DNA from: Proales similis
Taxonomy: Eukaryota > Rotifera > Eurotatoria > Ploima > Proalidae
Direction of reading: 5' to 3'
DNA length: 64,000 nucleotides
Assembly (NCBI GenBank): GCA_019059635.1
Contig: JAGVRJ010000010.1
Span: 64,501 to 128,500, forward strand
Part shown: positions 1-11,815 of the stretch, piece by piece
Position numbering within the stretch: position 1 is the first letter of the stretch
How the letters are laid out: every line of letters starts with the position of its first letter
Notes under the pieces: generated by a model
Told to the model about the DNA's origin: nothing
What the model saw: the letters and a program-made list of their open reading frames with translations, nothing else
Database searches by the model: none
Program-made: the position numbers and the translations under genes

Positions 1-1736
1 TCTGGTTGCGATTTTTCGCTTGCATGCCTCTTCAAGTGGCATGCTGCCTAATTAAAGTTTAGTGAGATAATTCGGTCGGGTTGGAGTCGGGCTTTTTGAT
101 ACGATCTGCATGAAAGCATGCGGCGGATGAGATGCTCTACGAGAGGACTAGAGTAGAGCTAGAGAGCCAGAGAGAGAGAGAGAAGGCTACTGAGGGGTCC
201 AGAATGGATGGCCGATCGAAAGAGCCAGCGAGCTTCGAAACAAGTTTCAAGTGGCCGCTTGATGAAATAGAACGATAGGGGCAGCACGCGCCTCTTTGAA
301 TCAAGAACTACGTTCTATTTCCTGTCAAATGCACATGATCATCTTTTTTTCGAAAAATATCGGGATCAAGAGGCTACTCATTTATTGAAAGGCGCCGCCG
401 TTCAAATTTTTGTTTTTTTTTCTATTCGTCATTTCACTTTTCAGATAAACAGCAAAAGGCACGTTCGAGTAAGAAGTATGTGATGCCTGTGCATCGTGAG
501 GTGACAATACGCTTGTGATTGGCTTCCTAGCACACACGGGACCAATCATGTTAGAAACATAGAAAGGCAAGAGGCAACAGAGCATACAAGTGGTTGATGC
601 TTCGAGTCAAGAAGAATCAATTTTTCAAAGCTGAAAAGAAGACCGAATTCTTAACGAAGTCGCTTGTGTACGTGACTAGCTCGACGCGATCTAATAGAAT
701 TAAGAGAAGCCGAGTTTAGGAACAAGTTAATTAAGGCTTGTCGATAGTTAGATCATGAGTTGAATGTGATCGGATCTTGTGAATAGCTTTTAATTTAACG
801 CGAACAAAGAGCAAATTGTATTAGGAAAGTAGAATGAGCATTGGCGTGTAGACGGCGTCGAATTAGATGTTCTGCTCACGGAATCGGCTTCATGGTGGCG
901 GCAGTCAAGCAAAATAGAAATAATTGACGTCGAGAAGGATGATAATTAAGCAAAAATAGAAGCTGAAATTAGGCCCCACCTAATAAATGCGAAATATGAT
1001 GATGGTGATGAATAGCTTGAGCGTTGAAAGCACCGCCCATTTTTAACCACCAAGCCAACCAGGAGGCAGCGAGAAGCCTTGTCGTCTATTATTCTGAGCC
1101 AATGAAATGTGGCGCACACAGAGCGCGCCAATCGGAAGAGGAGACAAGTTTGTGCTTGCAACCGCCTTTTCTCCATTCTTTTCATCTCGTTCCCTTTATT
1201 TTCGCTCCTCTTCTTTATTTATTTATTTATGTTATTTTCTATTATTTCTTCGTCACTCATGTTCGTCGCTCGTATTGTTGCTTGGTTCGTTCTTTCAGCA
1301 ACTAGACTCTTCACTAGGCTCTCTTTTTTCGTTTTCTTTCAAGCCCATTCAGACGCATTCAATCGTTCTTCCGCGCCGCTTGTACTCTACCACCATGTCC
1401 TCGATTACTCTCACCACCGCTCGGTCTGTACAAAACATCGTCTTTATTGCCCCTAGTCGAATTGCGCTGTTCGAGCCTAATCGAGTAAATATTTTTCTGA
1501 CTATTTAAGGCGTCAAGTGAATTAGGAATCAAGCGACGTTTTTACACATATTGTCACTCGATTAACTCTCGTTTGTTTTGGTTGCGTGAAAGAGGAGCTC
1601 CATTTCAAAGCAGACTGCTCGATTACACCTTGGATTGCCCAACGCGCTTATTTAGGAAGAAGCTTTTTGTTCGCCTGAGGCGTTTTATTGCCCGATCTAA
1701 CTTGAGTGCGATTGCGTTTAGATTCTACTTATTAGA
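1..1736. other. Non-coding region upstream of SoxB
   Basis: No open frame here resembles a protein. The stretch holds a short (GA)n run near 165-184, AT-rich blocks, and pyrimidine-rich sequence around 1150-1350. It probably includes the promoter and 5' leader of the Sox gene on the right. No other gene is visible up to the left edge. Confidence 0.5.
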
Positions 1737-2955
1737 ATGTTTGGTGGACAGTCTAGCCAAAGCTGCATGGTGGCCACGCCTAACAGCAGCTCGGGTCTGT
1801 CTTCTTCTTCGCCCGTCTCATCGTCATCTTTGAACAGCGTTTCATGCGTACCCACACCATTCAATGGGTCGATGCAAAGCACCAATCATTCTAGAGATTC
1901 CTCATCTTTATCTAACGGTATTGTAGATAAATCATTTTTCTCATAGAGCTGATCGCAATATTGATACTAAAACGGCACCAGCTAATCGTAGGGAACTCAC
2001 TCAGATGCGCATGCAGCACCAATTCAATCAATCGAACACTTCATTGCAAGCAGAGCACTTCAACGGCGGAGGCGGCGCAAACATGTCCCTTGCCAACGTG
2101 ATGAAGGCAACTGCCATGGCAGCCTCTGTGGCAGCCGCTGCAGCAGCCGCAGATCACGTTAAGCGGCCAATGAACGCGTTCATGGTCTGGTCGCGAGGTC
2201 AGAGACGCAAAATGGCTCAAGAAAATCCCAAAATGCACAACTCCGAAATCAGCAAACGGCTTGGCAGTGAATGGAAAAAGTTGAGCGAAGAAGAGAAACG
2301 GCCTTTCATCGACGAAGCGAAGCGTCTTCGAGCACTTCACATGAAGGAACATCCAGATTACAAGTACCGACCGCGACGAAAGCCTAAAACTCTGATGCGA
2401 GCTCACAACTTGACGCCAAATGGGCTGCCTGTGAGCAGCGGCAATGCTAATCACCACCATCATCTTCATAATCCTGTCTCACATTCGACCGGTGGCTCTG
2501 GCTATTCGGGCAGTGCATACTCAAACGGATTCGCAACCAACAATGGCATGAACACGCGCGACTCGCGATTTAATCAAGCAGCCGCTGCCGCCGCAGCATT
2601 TCAAGCTTCTCAGAATGGAACGGGCTTGTTTCAGCACAATCCCAATTATGGTCAAAACTCTCAAGCAGTTCAGCAGCCAGGTGGAACTTTCATGGTCCCC
2701 AATGGAATAAGTCCATCAAACGCATTTAACCAGAGCCAGTCAAGCTCGCCTATAAACGCAAACAGCTACTCAAGCCCTATAGATGGCCTATCCGTATTTT
2801 TTAATCAACATCCTAGTTCAGTAGCCGGTCTGGGTGGCTTTCCCTACTCATCGTTAGCCTCAATGATAAGCGGCTTGGCTGGTGCCAACTCTGCTCCAGG
2901 TCCCAATGGTTTTTCAAACTTTGGCAATCTGGTGAATGTAAGTGAGTCGCTTTGA
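1737..2955 (+). CDS. SoxB-group HMG-box transcription factor
   Basis: DNA-binding transcription factor of the SoxB group, acting in the nucleus; SoxB proteins specify neural and embryonic progenitors in animals. From the ATG at 2005 the HMG box lies at about residues 50-128, opening [20 protein letters not shown] and closing [16 protein letters not shown]. The DHVKRP opening and RRKPK ending resemble the SoxB2/Dichaete side, but [14 protein letters not shown] also fits B1, so the subgroup is open. Alanine runs flank the box, and the C-terminal half is rich in Ser, Asn, Gly and Gln. A Ser-rich open frame at 1737-1917 with the same composition probably encodes the N-terminus. Joining it in frame needs a short intron: 1918-1948 (31 nt) or 1923-2004 (82 nt). 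Otherwise translation starts at 2005. A donor-like GTAAGT at 2938 leaves open a small extra 3' exon; otherwise the stop is at 2953. Confidence 0.9.
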
Positions 2956-4648
2956 AAAAAACGGCGACTATCAAACTAAACGGCTTATTATAAGACCAAG
3001 ACACAATTTGACATCCACGTCGACCATATTAAAGAATGAAGCGACCTCTGCTCTAATGGGATTGGCCGAACAGACGATCTTACAGCGCTGTAGGGTCAGT
3101 CGAGTCCCTGCTCGTCTCTCTATTTCGTAATCAATCGTTTCTTTTTCGAACACTTTTTATAATTATCATCTCTTCTATCTTCTCTATATTATTATAATTA
3201 TTGCTTGTATTTTATTTTATTCTTTCTTTTTTGAGTTAAGCGAATGAACGCACGAGTAAGCTTCGAGAGCGCAACTGCCAGAATTTGAGTTTCTGTTCAT
3301 TTCCGAATGTTTTGTTGTTTGAATGTTCAGCTCTTCGAACTGTATTTATTTGAGCCAAATAAACTAAATGAAGAATAATGAGGAAGGAAAAATGCGGCCT
3401 ATGAGCTCATCAAGAGGTGGCCATAAGAGCTGATGATCAGCTCTTTGCATTTATTTTTGATTAAAGAAGTTCACGCTCGATTAGACTGAGTGTCCACGTG
3501 TGAGGGCATATGTTAAACGCATTTCGGTGCTGATTAAAGCCTTTTCGTAGCCGACGGTGAGCATCACTGGATTTTTGCAGCTGGAGGAGCGCTCGTTAGT
3601 TCGCTCGTCGGACCATAACGTGAACGTAAGCGCATACGTGTCAAGTGAGAGAAAGAACACTTGTTTGAGTCTGCTCTCTTAATCGTTGCTGATTAATCCG
3701 CTTAATTCCTTTTCTTTTACCTTTCGAGGTGGCGGTGATGTGTGGTTTAGCAAAAATCAATTTCTACCAAAACCCAAATCAATTGTTCGTGCATATCTTT
3801 TGGTTTCCTTTATTTTTGCTATTTGTTCGTCACTCTTTGTTTGGAAGCATGCGGCAAATAGAACTGAATTGAGCGATTAAAATGCACTGGCTCTCAATAA
3901 ACGATTGCCTCACAGTCACGTAGTAGTCGCGTGTTTCCTTCATCTTTCTTGGCTAATTGCTCACAGCCAGCTTAAACAGTAGCAGAGCGAATTTCGGCTA
4001 ATTGATTTCTGCCCAAGCCGTGGTCACTCGTGCGCGCCCGCGCGTCATTTATCGTAAACAATGGCACTGGGTCTGATGGACAAAAAACCGGCGTGGAAAG
4101 AACAAATAGAATGATTTATCCTATTTGGTTTGGGCATTGTTTGCTCTCACAGCGGGATATTTGTTGGCTAGCGGCATTCGCTTTCATGCAATAGTAAATT
4201 GAGTGTGCGTTCAGCACTTGGCCAACATTTGTCTGCGAACGAGCGGTTCATTCTAATAGACACGTGGACTCACAGAATATGAATGGAATCGAGTAGACCA
4301 TTGCGAGACGCTTCAATCTAATGAGCCTTTTGACACCACCGACGCAGCCGGCGAGCTTAGCGGAAGAAGATGCGATTTGTGTATCGCTGCCGCCGTCGCC
4401 ACCGCACGACCGATCTGCTTCGCAAATGCTCTATTGGCAGCAAATGGCATCGCTATTTTTAAATTAAGAGCAAACTGTTTGTGAGGAATAGAACTCAGGA
4501 AGAGCAAAAGAGAATAGAGAGAGAGAGACTCGTGTGGAGTGGCCAACTCGCCGAAAGTCATTCGGCTTAATTCGATCGAGAAGAAAAGAGTTTGAAACGC
4601 TTGTAGGTTAACTCGGTTGAAAATAAATAGTTATCGAGCCAGAATAAA
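2956..4648. other. Intergenic region between SoxB and NKRF-like gene
   Basis: Contains the probable Sox 3' UTR (to about 3380) and about 1.25 kb in which I see no convincing gene. The small open frames at 3686-3880 (+) and 4313-4561 (-) have no recognisable motif and look like chance. Confidence 0.5.
3358..3363 (+). terminator. Poly(A) signal for SoxB
   Basis: Canonical AATAAA about 400 nt downstream of the SoxB stop, in AT-rich sequence. It is the best candidate for the Sox 3' end. Confidence 0.45.
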
Positions 4649-7021
4649 TCAAAAAGAAGCCATTTCGTATCTAGAAAAGCGACCGTAATGGCGGCGGATG
4701 CAGTCGAGCAGTTTTACTCGCTTTTTAACAACAATGAAGCGTTTTTCTCCATTTCCAACACTGTCAGTCTTAAGGTTTAGGCTCATGCCTTGCATGTGAA
4801 TGAGTTTGCGATGTTCAGTTGAGAGGCCAGGATCAAACACCAGCTCAAAGTCGGTCGAAGATTTGGCATAAAAATCCAAAAGGCGGTTAACGTTCGATTT
4901 AAATGTTCCACTTTTTTCGGTCAATTCGATAATTGGCTCGTCAAGTACGGCGTCGAAGCCGACACCAGCTCGCCTGTTGAACATGTCAATCTCAATTGCC
5001 TTGACCATGCCTTGCTGCTCACGACCCAAGCCATGTCCTTCGCCTTTCCATCCCATTTTTTTGAGAAGCCTAGCACCTTTAAATTTCTTTAAAAGTTAAA
5101 ACTTCTTGTATTGTTTATTGGCAATTAATAGTTGCCATTAATAATAGCTTTCAAACACGCAGAAAAGCGCCAAATAACGCGACTGTTTGTCTGAGGCAAA
5201 AACTAACGTGGTTGAAGGCTAATCAGACGCAATCCTAACTGGGAGCGGAGTAGAACTCTCGCACGGAACCGGTTAAGGTTCCTATGAATGCGAATTATTA
5301 CCGTAGTCACTTGGACCGGCAGGTTCAGGGACGGCTTCACTTGAACGACTGTTATGCAGCAGCTGGATTGGTATTACTCCATTAAAAAGGTCCTGAGTGT
5401 TTATTTTGATGTATCTAGTTCCCTCGGTTGGATGAGTGGGCTCTACTTGGTCATAAGTGAACTCCTAGCAACAAAAAGTATTCACCTATCATCTGCAGAT
5501 CAAAACTACTGAACAATCTGAGCTTTTACCTTCACAACGGGTATTCCAATATTAACAAGAAATTTGAGTGCCTTCAGCGCAGCTTTTTGTTTGCTTTCCT
5601 GCTTCGATAGAGAGTGCGCGGAAGCAATCTTTTGATTGTTGATCATACATTTGCATCTAAATTTGTTCTCTTTCTTTTCGTTGCTTTTTGTCTTGTAGTC
5701 AAACGTGAGTTCATATCCGCTCTTGGCGCTTGAATTAGTCAGAATTTTGATGGCATTTTGCTCGTTAAAACTGGCAGTCAATCCGTTTAAAGAAGAGTCT
5801 GCACTTGTAACAAACTCTGAAGCCAACACGTAAATGGCAAAGTCAACGAGCAGCCGACGTAAGGCTTCTTGGTGTTGATGGTCATCGCTCGCAATCGAGT
5901 CATCGTTGGTCGTCTGATCGGCCGGTTCGCTGTGAGGAAGGAACATCGATCGAAGCTTTGAGTTCAAGTCCGATTCAGTGTCTTCCTCTACTGAGTCGAT
6001 TGGATATAGTTCTAGAGTTTGATCGACTCCGCTTCGCACTGCAAGTGGTGAGTTGTTCTTCAAGATTCGAGCTGCACTTTGAGTGACTTTGTCTCTGCAC
6101 TGCTGGCCATCCAAGCAGCTGATTCGGGCGATTGAGAAAGATTCGATGAAGAGCTCGCCTATGACCCCTCCAACTTGTCCTTGTGCGCATGGAATAATCT
6201 TGTCTTTATAGGTAAGATCGATTCCAAGCTGCTGGCAAAAGTCCTTCACGATCGAAAAAGAAACTTGAGGAATTAGTCGTAGTCTTTCCCTGAGCTTTTC
6301 GATCTTGTTGAGTTTGGCAATATGGGCAAAGGCATCGTCGGGTTTGGGATTCACTGTCAATTTGCTGGTTGGATTTCTAGGAAGCTGGGCAAATGCACCA
6401 GAAAGCATGCCGAGAGGTGGTGGAAGACTGGAAGAACTCGGAGCCTTGACTATGGATTCGACTTCCATTTTCTCTGTCTTTTCCCAGCCTCGATTTCCAC
6501 TCGTTTGATTATTTCCTCTGGAGAGTATTTTAATGCCCTGCTTAGCGTCCGTGTTGGGTTTTTTCATCCTTTGCTTGTTGGAAACGACCGCCTGTTTGCT
6601 CTTGCTTTCGTTTGGAATTGGATTTACGGGAGATGCTATCACTGAGGCTTTAGCTTGGTTAGACCAAATTAATTTGTCAGAAATTTCAAACGGAGATCTT
6701 GGCCAGAATGTTACCAGATAGGGAATTGGGTGACAGCTCAGTAGCCAGCGTCTTGATTTGCTTCATAATCACACTCGGGTACCTTCGGGGTTTTGAGGAA
6801 AATGCCAAGTGAGGGAAGCAGTGTTAATCTCGATTGTTTTAGATTTACTTGCATCCCATCAGCTCAATGTTTGCGTAACACTGAGCCCAGCAAATCAGGC
6901 GCTTTTCATCGAAACGGTCTTGAAACTTGCTAATGAACTCTCGACGCAGGGTCCATTCATTTTTCGTTTCATTTGGACGTTTAAAACGCTCCAGATTGTC
7001 TGTGCTCGTAATCAAATTCAT
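4649..7021 (-). CDS. NKRF/XTBD family RNA-binding protein (XRN2 partner)
   Basis: Homologue of NF-kappa-B-repressing factor, a nucleolar protein that binds the 5'-3' exonuclease XRN2 and helicase DHX15 in rRNA processing. Proposed exons (minus strand): 7021-6849, 6697-5530, 5464-5302, 5076-4649; all phases agree and give 643 aa. Exon 1 plus the start of exon 2 encode an XRN2-binding (XTBD) domain at residues 20-75, with EWTLRREFISKFQDRF, then RLICWAQCYANIELMGCK. Next come a Pro/Ser-rich linker and double-stranded-RNA-binding-like segments, one ending KQESKQKAALKALKFL. The last exon has a G-patch (KKMGWKGEGHGLGREQQG) and an R3H domain (RKLIHMQGMSL, GEKRFIVVKKR). An in-frame TAG lies directly upstream of the ATG at 7021, which supports that start. 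The gene is divergent from CEP97, with 665 bp between the starts. Confidence 0.88.
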
Positions 7022-7685
7022 CTATAAACTAGCTTTGTGTGGATTTTCTTATTCAACCTGTTTGTGTTGTTTCCAAACTGCTTTCAGTGAGGAATTAATT
7101 ATTTTAAATTATAGTGCATGTACCTTGGCTCAAGTGAATGTTGGTTGCTGTTATAGTCCGACTTATTGTAGTTATATCAGACAATCTGTACCGTATGTGA
7201 CAATTTATGCTCGATGAACTTGAGTTGGGACCTCGGGTGGCTTGGTTTTCAGAGGTTGAGGCCTCAAAGGCGCGATTCGGAGGGACCACAAAACTTAATT
7301 ATAATATTTCCGGGATAACCAAACTCCTAGACTAACGGTGTAAGGTTGTAGAAGCTTATGGATTCGATGGCCAGTAGCAGACAGAATGAGTGTCTGGTTT
7401 GAAATCGGCGTCGATTAGTAAAGTAATGTTTGCGTATCAATAGGATTAAACGGATGAAGAGGAAAGACTATCTGTTGGACAAGGGCTGTTTACGCAAATG
7501 CTTATTACGCAAGCCGAATGACCTTAGAACGGTGGTCGCCATAGCGACGTCCTCGTTTTGCTCATTTTAAATCGCAATAAGAGTTAGATGCGGAATTGCT
7601 TACTTATGCATCACCAAACGTCATAGTTCATTTTGCAAAGTTTATAGAGAAGCGAGAAATGAGTAATTGGGACTAGTCGGTGCAA
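7022..7685. promoter_or_regulatory. Divergent promoter region, NKRF-like / CEP97
   Basis: 664 bp between two start codons pointing away from each other. No coding potential is seen. It should hold the promoters and 5' leaders of both genes. Confidence 0.5.
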
Positions 7686-10600
7686 ATGGCTGCCATCACT
7701 GTCAATTTAACACAGAGAGGTCTGGAAAGGCTAGAGCCGGCTCTGGTCAGACGACACCTAAGTCGCAATCAGTCAATTGTCTCACTTGTACTCGATCAGA
7801 ACAAATTGAGTAAACTCGAATCGCTCGAACTACTGCCCGATCTTGTGGAGGTATGATATTGAAATTCGTCACACATTTCTCGATTCTCGTTCAAACGTGT
7901 TCCAGTTATCGGCTCAAAACAATCATTTGGTCGAGATATCATGCGTGCTTAGCCTTAGGCACCTCCAATATTTAAATTTGCTCAACAACTCGCTGTCCAG
8001 CCTGAAAGGATTCAAAGAATTGCTCAACCTCAAATGGTTAAACGTTTCAGGCAATCAGATAAACGTAAATAGCTTGAGATATTGACTAAAATTGTAAAGT
8101 TAAACACGGACGAATACTTTCAGTCTCTGGACGATCTAAAGTTCAATGTGAAACTCCAATATTTGGATGCAAGCAACAACTCAATAAACCAGATAAATGA
8201 CCTCAGTGCCTTAATTGAGCTGCAAGTAATTTGGCACCGATTGTCAATAGATTCGCAATTTAATCTTAAACTTTTCAAGACACTTCATTTGGATGGCAAT
8301 GAGATAAGCTCACTTCGAATGATTCCCAACCATTTGCCTCTCGCTCTACGCACCCTGTCGTTAACATTTAATTCAATAGATGATCTAAACGAGGTTTGTG
8401 GACTCTTGTACTCGGCCTGGAATCTTTTTGAGTTGCTCATTTTTCCAAAAAGGTCTGCTATTTCAATCCACTCACACAGCTCCAGAACCTGGCAATATCA
8501 GGCAATCCATGTGTTGCTTATCTAACAGGTAGTGCCTTAAAAAGACGTCATGAATCAGTTTGCATCATGTTCATTGACTTTTGAAAACAGAAATCATCGA
8601 CCATCGCCCATTTGTGTTAAACTGGTCACCCGATTTAATGGTTCTTGACGGGATTGCGGTGACCAAGAATGAATTGTATGTAAACTTCAACAATGATTAG
8701 TCAACTAAATATCTAACTTGAAAATCGTTTTGATATTAGCTTAAAGGCAGAGTGGCTGAGTATTCATGGCAAAGGGCGGCAGTTCCAGCCCGGTGAAAAT
8801 GAACTTTTGGTCAAATATTTAATGGTCGAGTGTCCAAAAACCTCACTAACCGTAGGTTACGCAACCATTATCCAAAAAAGTAATTTGCTCAAGAATCTCT
8901 CCCAGTCCTCCTCAATGGCTACTACGCAGATGGAATCTGAGAGTAAAGTTGAAATGCGAAGCACGGTGAGAAGCAGCTCCAGAGTCGAACAGCGAATCGG
9001 AAACCGCTCCGACTCATCAAATAGCCGCGCAAGTAGCTTGGCCGGTAGAGCGATCGGGACTCAACAAAATTTTACAATTCGTCGTACTTATGAGTTTTCG
9101 TCCGTGGAATCATTCGGTAAAAATACTTCTGAATAAGCCAATGAGCAAGGAAATTACTGGTTATGACTAAGGTCCAGAGCTTGACTCCAAATCATCTCGT
9201 CCCTTTGTAGACAATCAGCCATTCGGCTCCAAGTCAAATTCAGATTCGGGCACTGATGCCGATAATGTGTCAAAGTTTGAAGAATATGAAAATCGCCCGA
9301 TTAAGCCTCTCGACTGGAAGCTATTAAACGAAAAGCTGGAGGAATTCGGACCCGATCAAGCACCTCCGACTGAGTAAGCCTTATGGTTTCATGTGGAATT
9401 ATTTAGTTAAATTAAAAATTGAAAATCTCAAGTCTTAATCAGCCGGGTAAATCCTTGAGCCCCAAAGCTCGACAAGGAAGAGTTCCGTTGAGAACAAAAA
9501 CTTGCTCCGAAAGTAGAGTAAAACCGTCAGTCGGATCAAAAAGCTGTCGGGAAGGAACGGCAGTAAATAGAATGCGAAGTAAAACTCAAATAGAAAAGAA
9601 GCCAAACGATCCGGCGCCAAGGCGCATAGTGTCCACCAAGTCAGCCACCAAAGTATTGAGTTCTGCTTCTATACAAACGCCATTAGCAAAAGCCAAATCG
9701 GCTGGTAGTCCTCGCAAACGACCCAGCTGGACTAAGCTAAAAGTAAAAGATAGTCCGATCAAGTCAGCAGCTGAGGAAAAAATGAATCAGATGATGGAAG
9801 AAAAGGGCACGTCAGAACAAAAAAAAGAAGAACAAGAAAGCTCTGGAGAGAAAGAAGGAGGTCGGCAATCGATTCTGGACCAATTTCATCGCTTGGAAAG
9901 TGAAATTCAAAGACAACGAGAAGAGAAGCGAGAAATGAGAAGGCAAACCCTTGATAGAATAAAAAGTTTCACCAAAGGAAACGAGCTCAATTATTCAAAT
10001 TTGACGGTGAGCTTGTCTATTCAAGAGCGGTCGGCTATAAAAATCCAAAGAACCTGGCGCTCCTATTGGATTCGAAAAATGAAAAACACTTGCGCGCGTT
10101 TGAGTCATATCCTAAAGGATAATTTTAAAGAAATTCGAAGCGAGTTGGACGAAATCAAAGAAAAACAAAGAGCTTTGCTTCTTCTTAACAAAGAAATGTG
10201 CGAATCAGTGGCGAACATGCTCCAAGGTTGCTCAGCAATCACCAACGAAGACAAACTATTTTACGAGAAAATAATGCCGATCGCGGCCATGACTTCGGGG
10301 CCAGATGCAGGAACCTTGATTGAAAACCAGACAGGCAGTCTTAAGAACGGTTTAGACAGCCTGAAGAGGCTGCAAATGACCATCGACTCGATTGACATGA
10401 AATTTGGTTCAAATGGTTCAACTCCGACACTAAAACCACCATTAAACGTTCGCCTGCAGAAACTGGACGACAAGAGTGTTCTCCTAAAATGGAATCACAA
10501 TTCTCTCAACTTGTTTGTCGGCCTCCAAGGCTATCGCGTTTACATAAATGGCGAAGCGATGGGTGACATGAAACCAAATGACCAGTCAGCGGCAATAAGT

Positions 10601-11209
10601 GGCATTCAAGAAGAAGGCGAGTACCGGATCTGGGTCCGTTCTTTCAGCTCAAAGTTCGAGTCAGCCAACTCAAATACGGTGATAACACGCGTGAAAAAGA
10701 GGCCAAAAAACAACGCTCATCGAGAGAACGCCATGCCTGTTCAATTAAATGATTCTTCTGTCACAAGTGACTCAGAGTGTAGCAGTGACCAAGAGTCGCC
10801 GGCTAGTACTGAAGGAAATGAGAAGAATCTCTTCAAGCCTGATCACCTGCCGCCCAAGTCTCAAGCGAATAAAGCCGGCAAAAAGTTTGGCATGGAAAAG
10901 TTTATTGACGAGAGCTCCTCGTTTAGCCTCAAGTTAGAAGACGTGAAACGAGACGAAAAAGGCCGTCTGGGTACAAAAGAGCGCAACCAGGGCAGATCGG
11001 TCAAGTCAAATGAAAGCTCGGCGCCAAGTTCGGTCAATTCAAGTCCTAAGAAGTCGCATTCACGCTCCTCTTCTTTACTGGAATTTCTCAATAGCGTCAA
11101 ATTCTCCGACAGCGAGCCAAATTTGTCCGGGAAAATGAACAAAAGTGGCTCATCGGTCGGTTCGCGCAACTCGCTTGTACGCCAGTCTATCTCGTTTAGC
11201 GAACCTTGA
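7686..11209 (+). CDS. CEP97: CEP97 centrosomal LRR/IQ protein
   Basis: Centriolar protein that, with CP110, caps the distal centriole and restrains cilium formation. Nine exons fit in phase: 7686-7850, 7906-8064, 8124-8225, 8280-8393, 8453-8528, 8591-8675, 8740-9116, 9211-9373 and 9433-11209, giving 1,005 aa. A slightly longer exon 8 from about 9177 is also in frame. The N-terminal ~250 residues are SDS22-like leucine-rich repeats (LVLDQNKLSKLESLELL, YLNLLNNSLSSLKG, TLHLDGNEISSLRM). They are capped by the family-specific segment LKAEWLSIHGKGRQFQPGE. A basic Ser-rich linker follows, then a charged helix and an IQ motif (AIKIQRTWRSYWIRK, near residue 610). Unusually, a fibronectin type III-like domain follows at about 755-840 (NVRLQKLDDKSVLLKWNH, then GLQGYRVYING). 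The tail is Ser-rich and disordered. Assignment is by the LRR cap and IQ motif. Confidence 0.9.
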
Positions 11210-11274
11210 GTCGAGCCAACGCACACATTTATACTTTTACCTATCATTTTCCCAATCTTTTTATTCCAGATTTG

Positions 11275-11280
11275 AATAAA
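11275..11280 (+). terminator. Poly(A) signal for CEP97
   Basis: AATAAA 66 nt after the CEP97 stop. Confidence 0.6.
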
Positions 11281-11815
11281 CATTTCTGTGAAATCTCACT
11301 CGAAAGTGACTGTTTACTGACTCATTAGCATGAAACAGTTCTGCTGGGTAATGAAGAGAATAATCATAATAATGCGTCAAGAGCGAAGGACAATAAATTT
11401 CGGAGACGTTGAGGACGGCAATGGAGTGTGCGCTCTCGCGTTTCACGATTGCATAATGAATGATGTGCATGGCGGTTCAACTATGAATGGTCAGTGAAAG
11501 AAAGGGTGATGCCTGTGGCCGCCGGCCATTTCGCCCGCCCTTGCGCAATTCACTTTGACACTGCGTATCGATCCACAGCGTCTGAGAAAATTCACACAAT
11601 GCTTATAGGTGAGAATAGCTAAAATTTTTGGCATATCGCGAAGGCTGCCAACCGAATAATTCTAATGCGCCGCCAAGCGCGTTCATTTTGAAAGCGCATC
11701 TAACTTAAACTCATCTAACCATATTGACGGCGAATGTTTTAGATGAGATTCAGCACTGCTCAGAATAGTCACCAGCGAGCATGCCAGTAGTCTCCATAGG
11801 CGGTCAACTAACAGA
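11281..11815. other. Intergenic, CEP97 to LATS
   Basis: No coding potential seen. A pyrimidine-poor CTAACAG lies directly before the LATS ATG and could be the 3' splice site of a 5' UTR intron. Confidence 0.4.
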
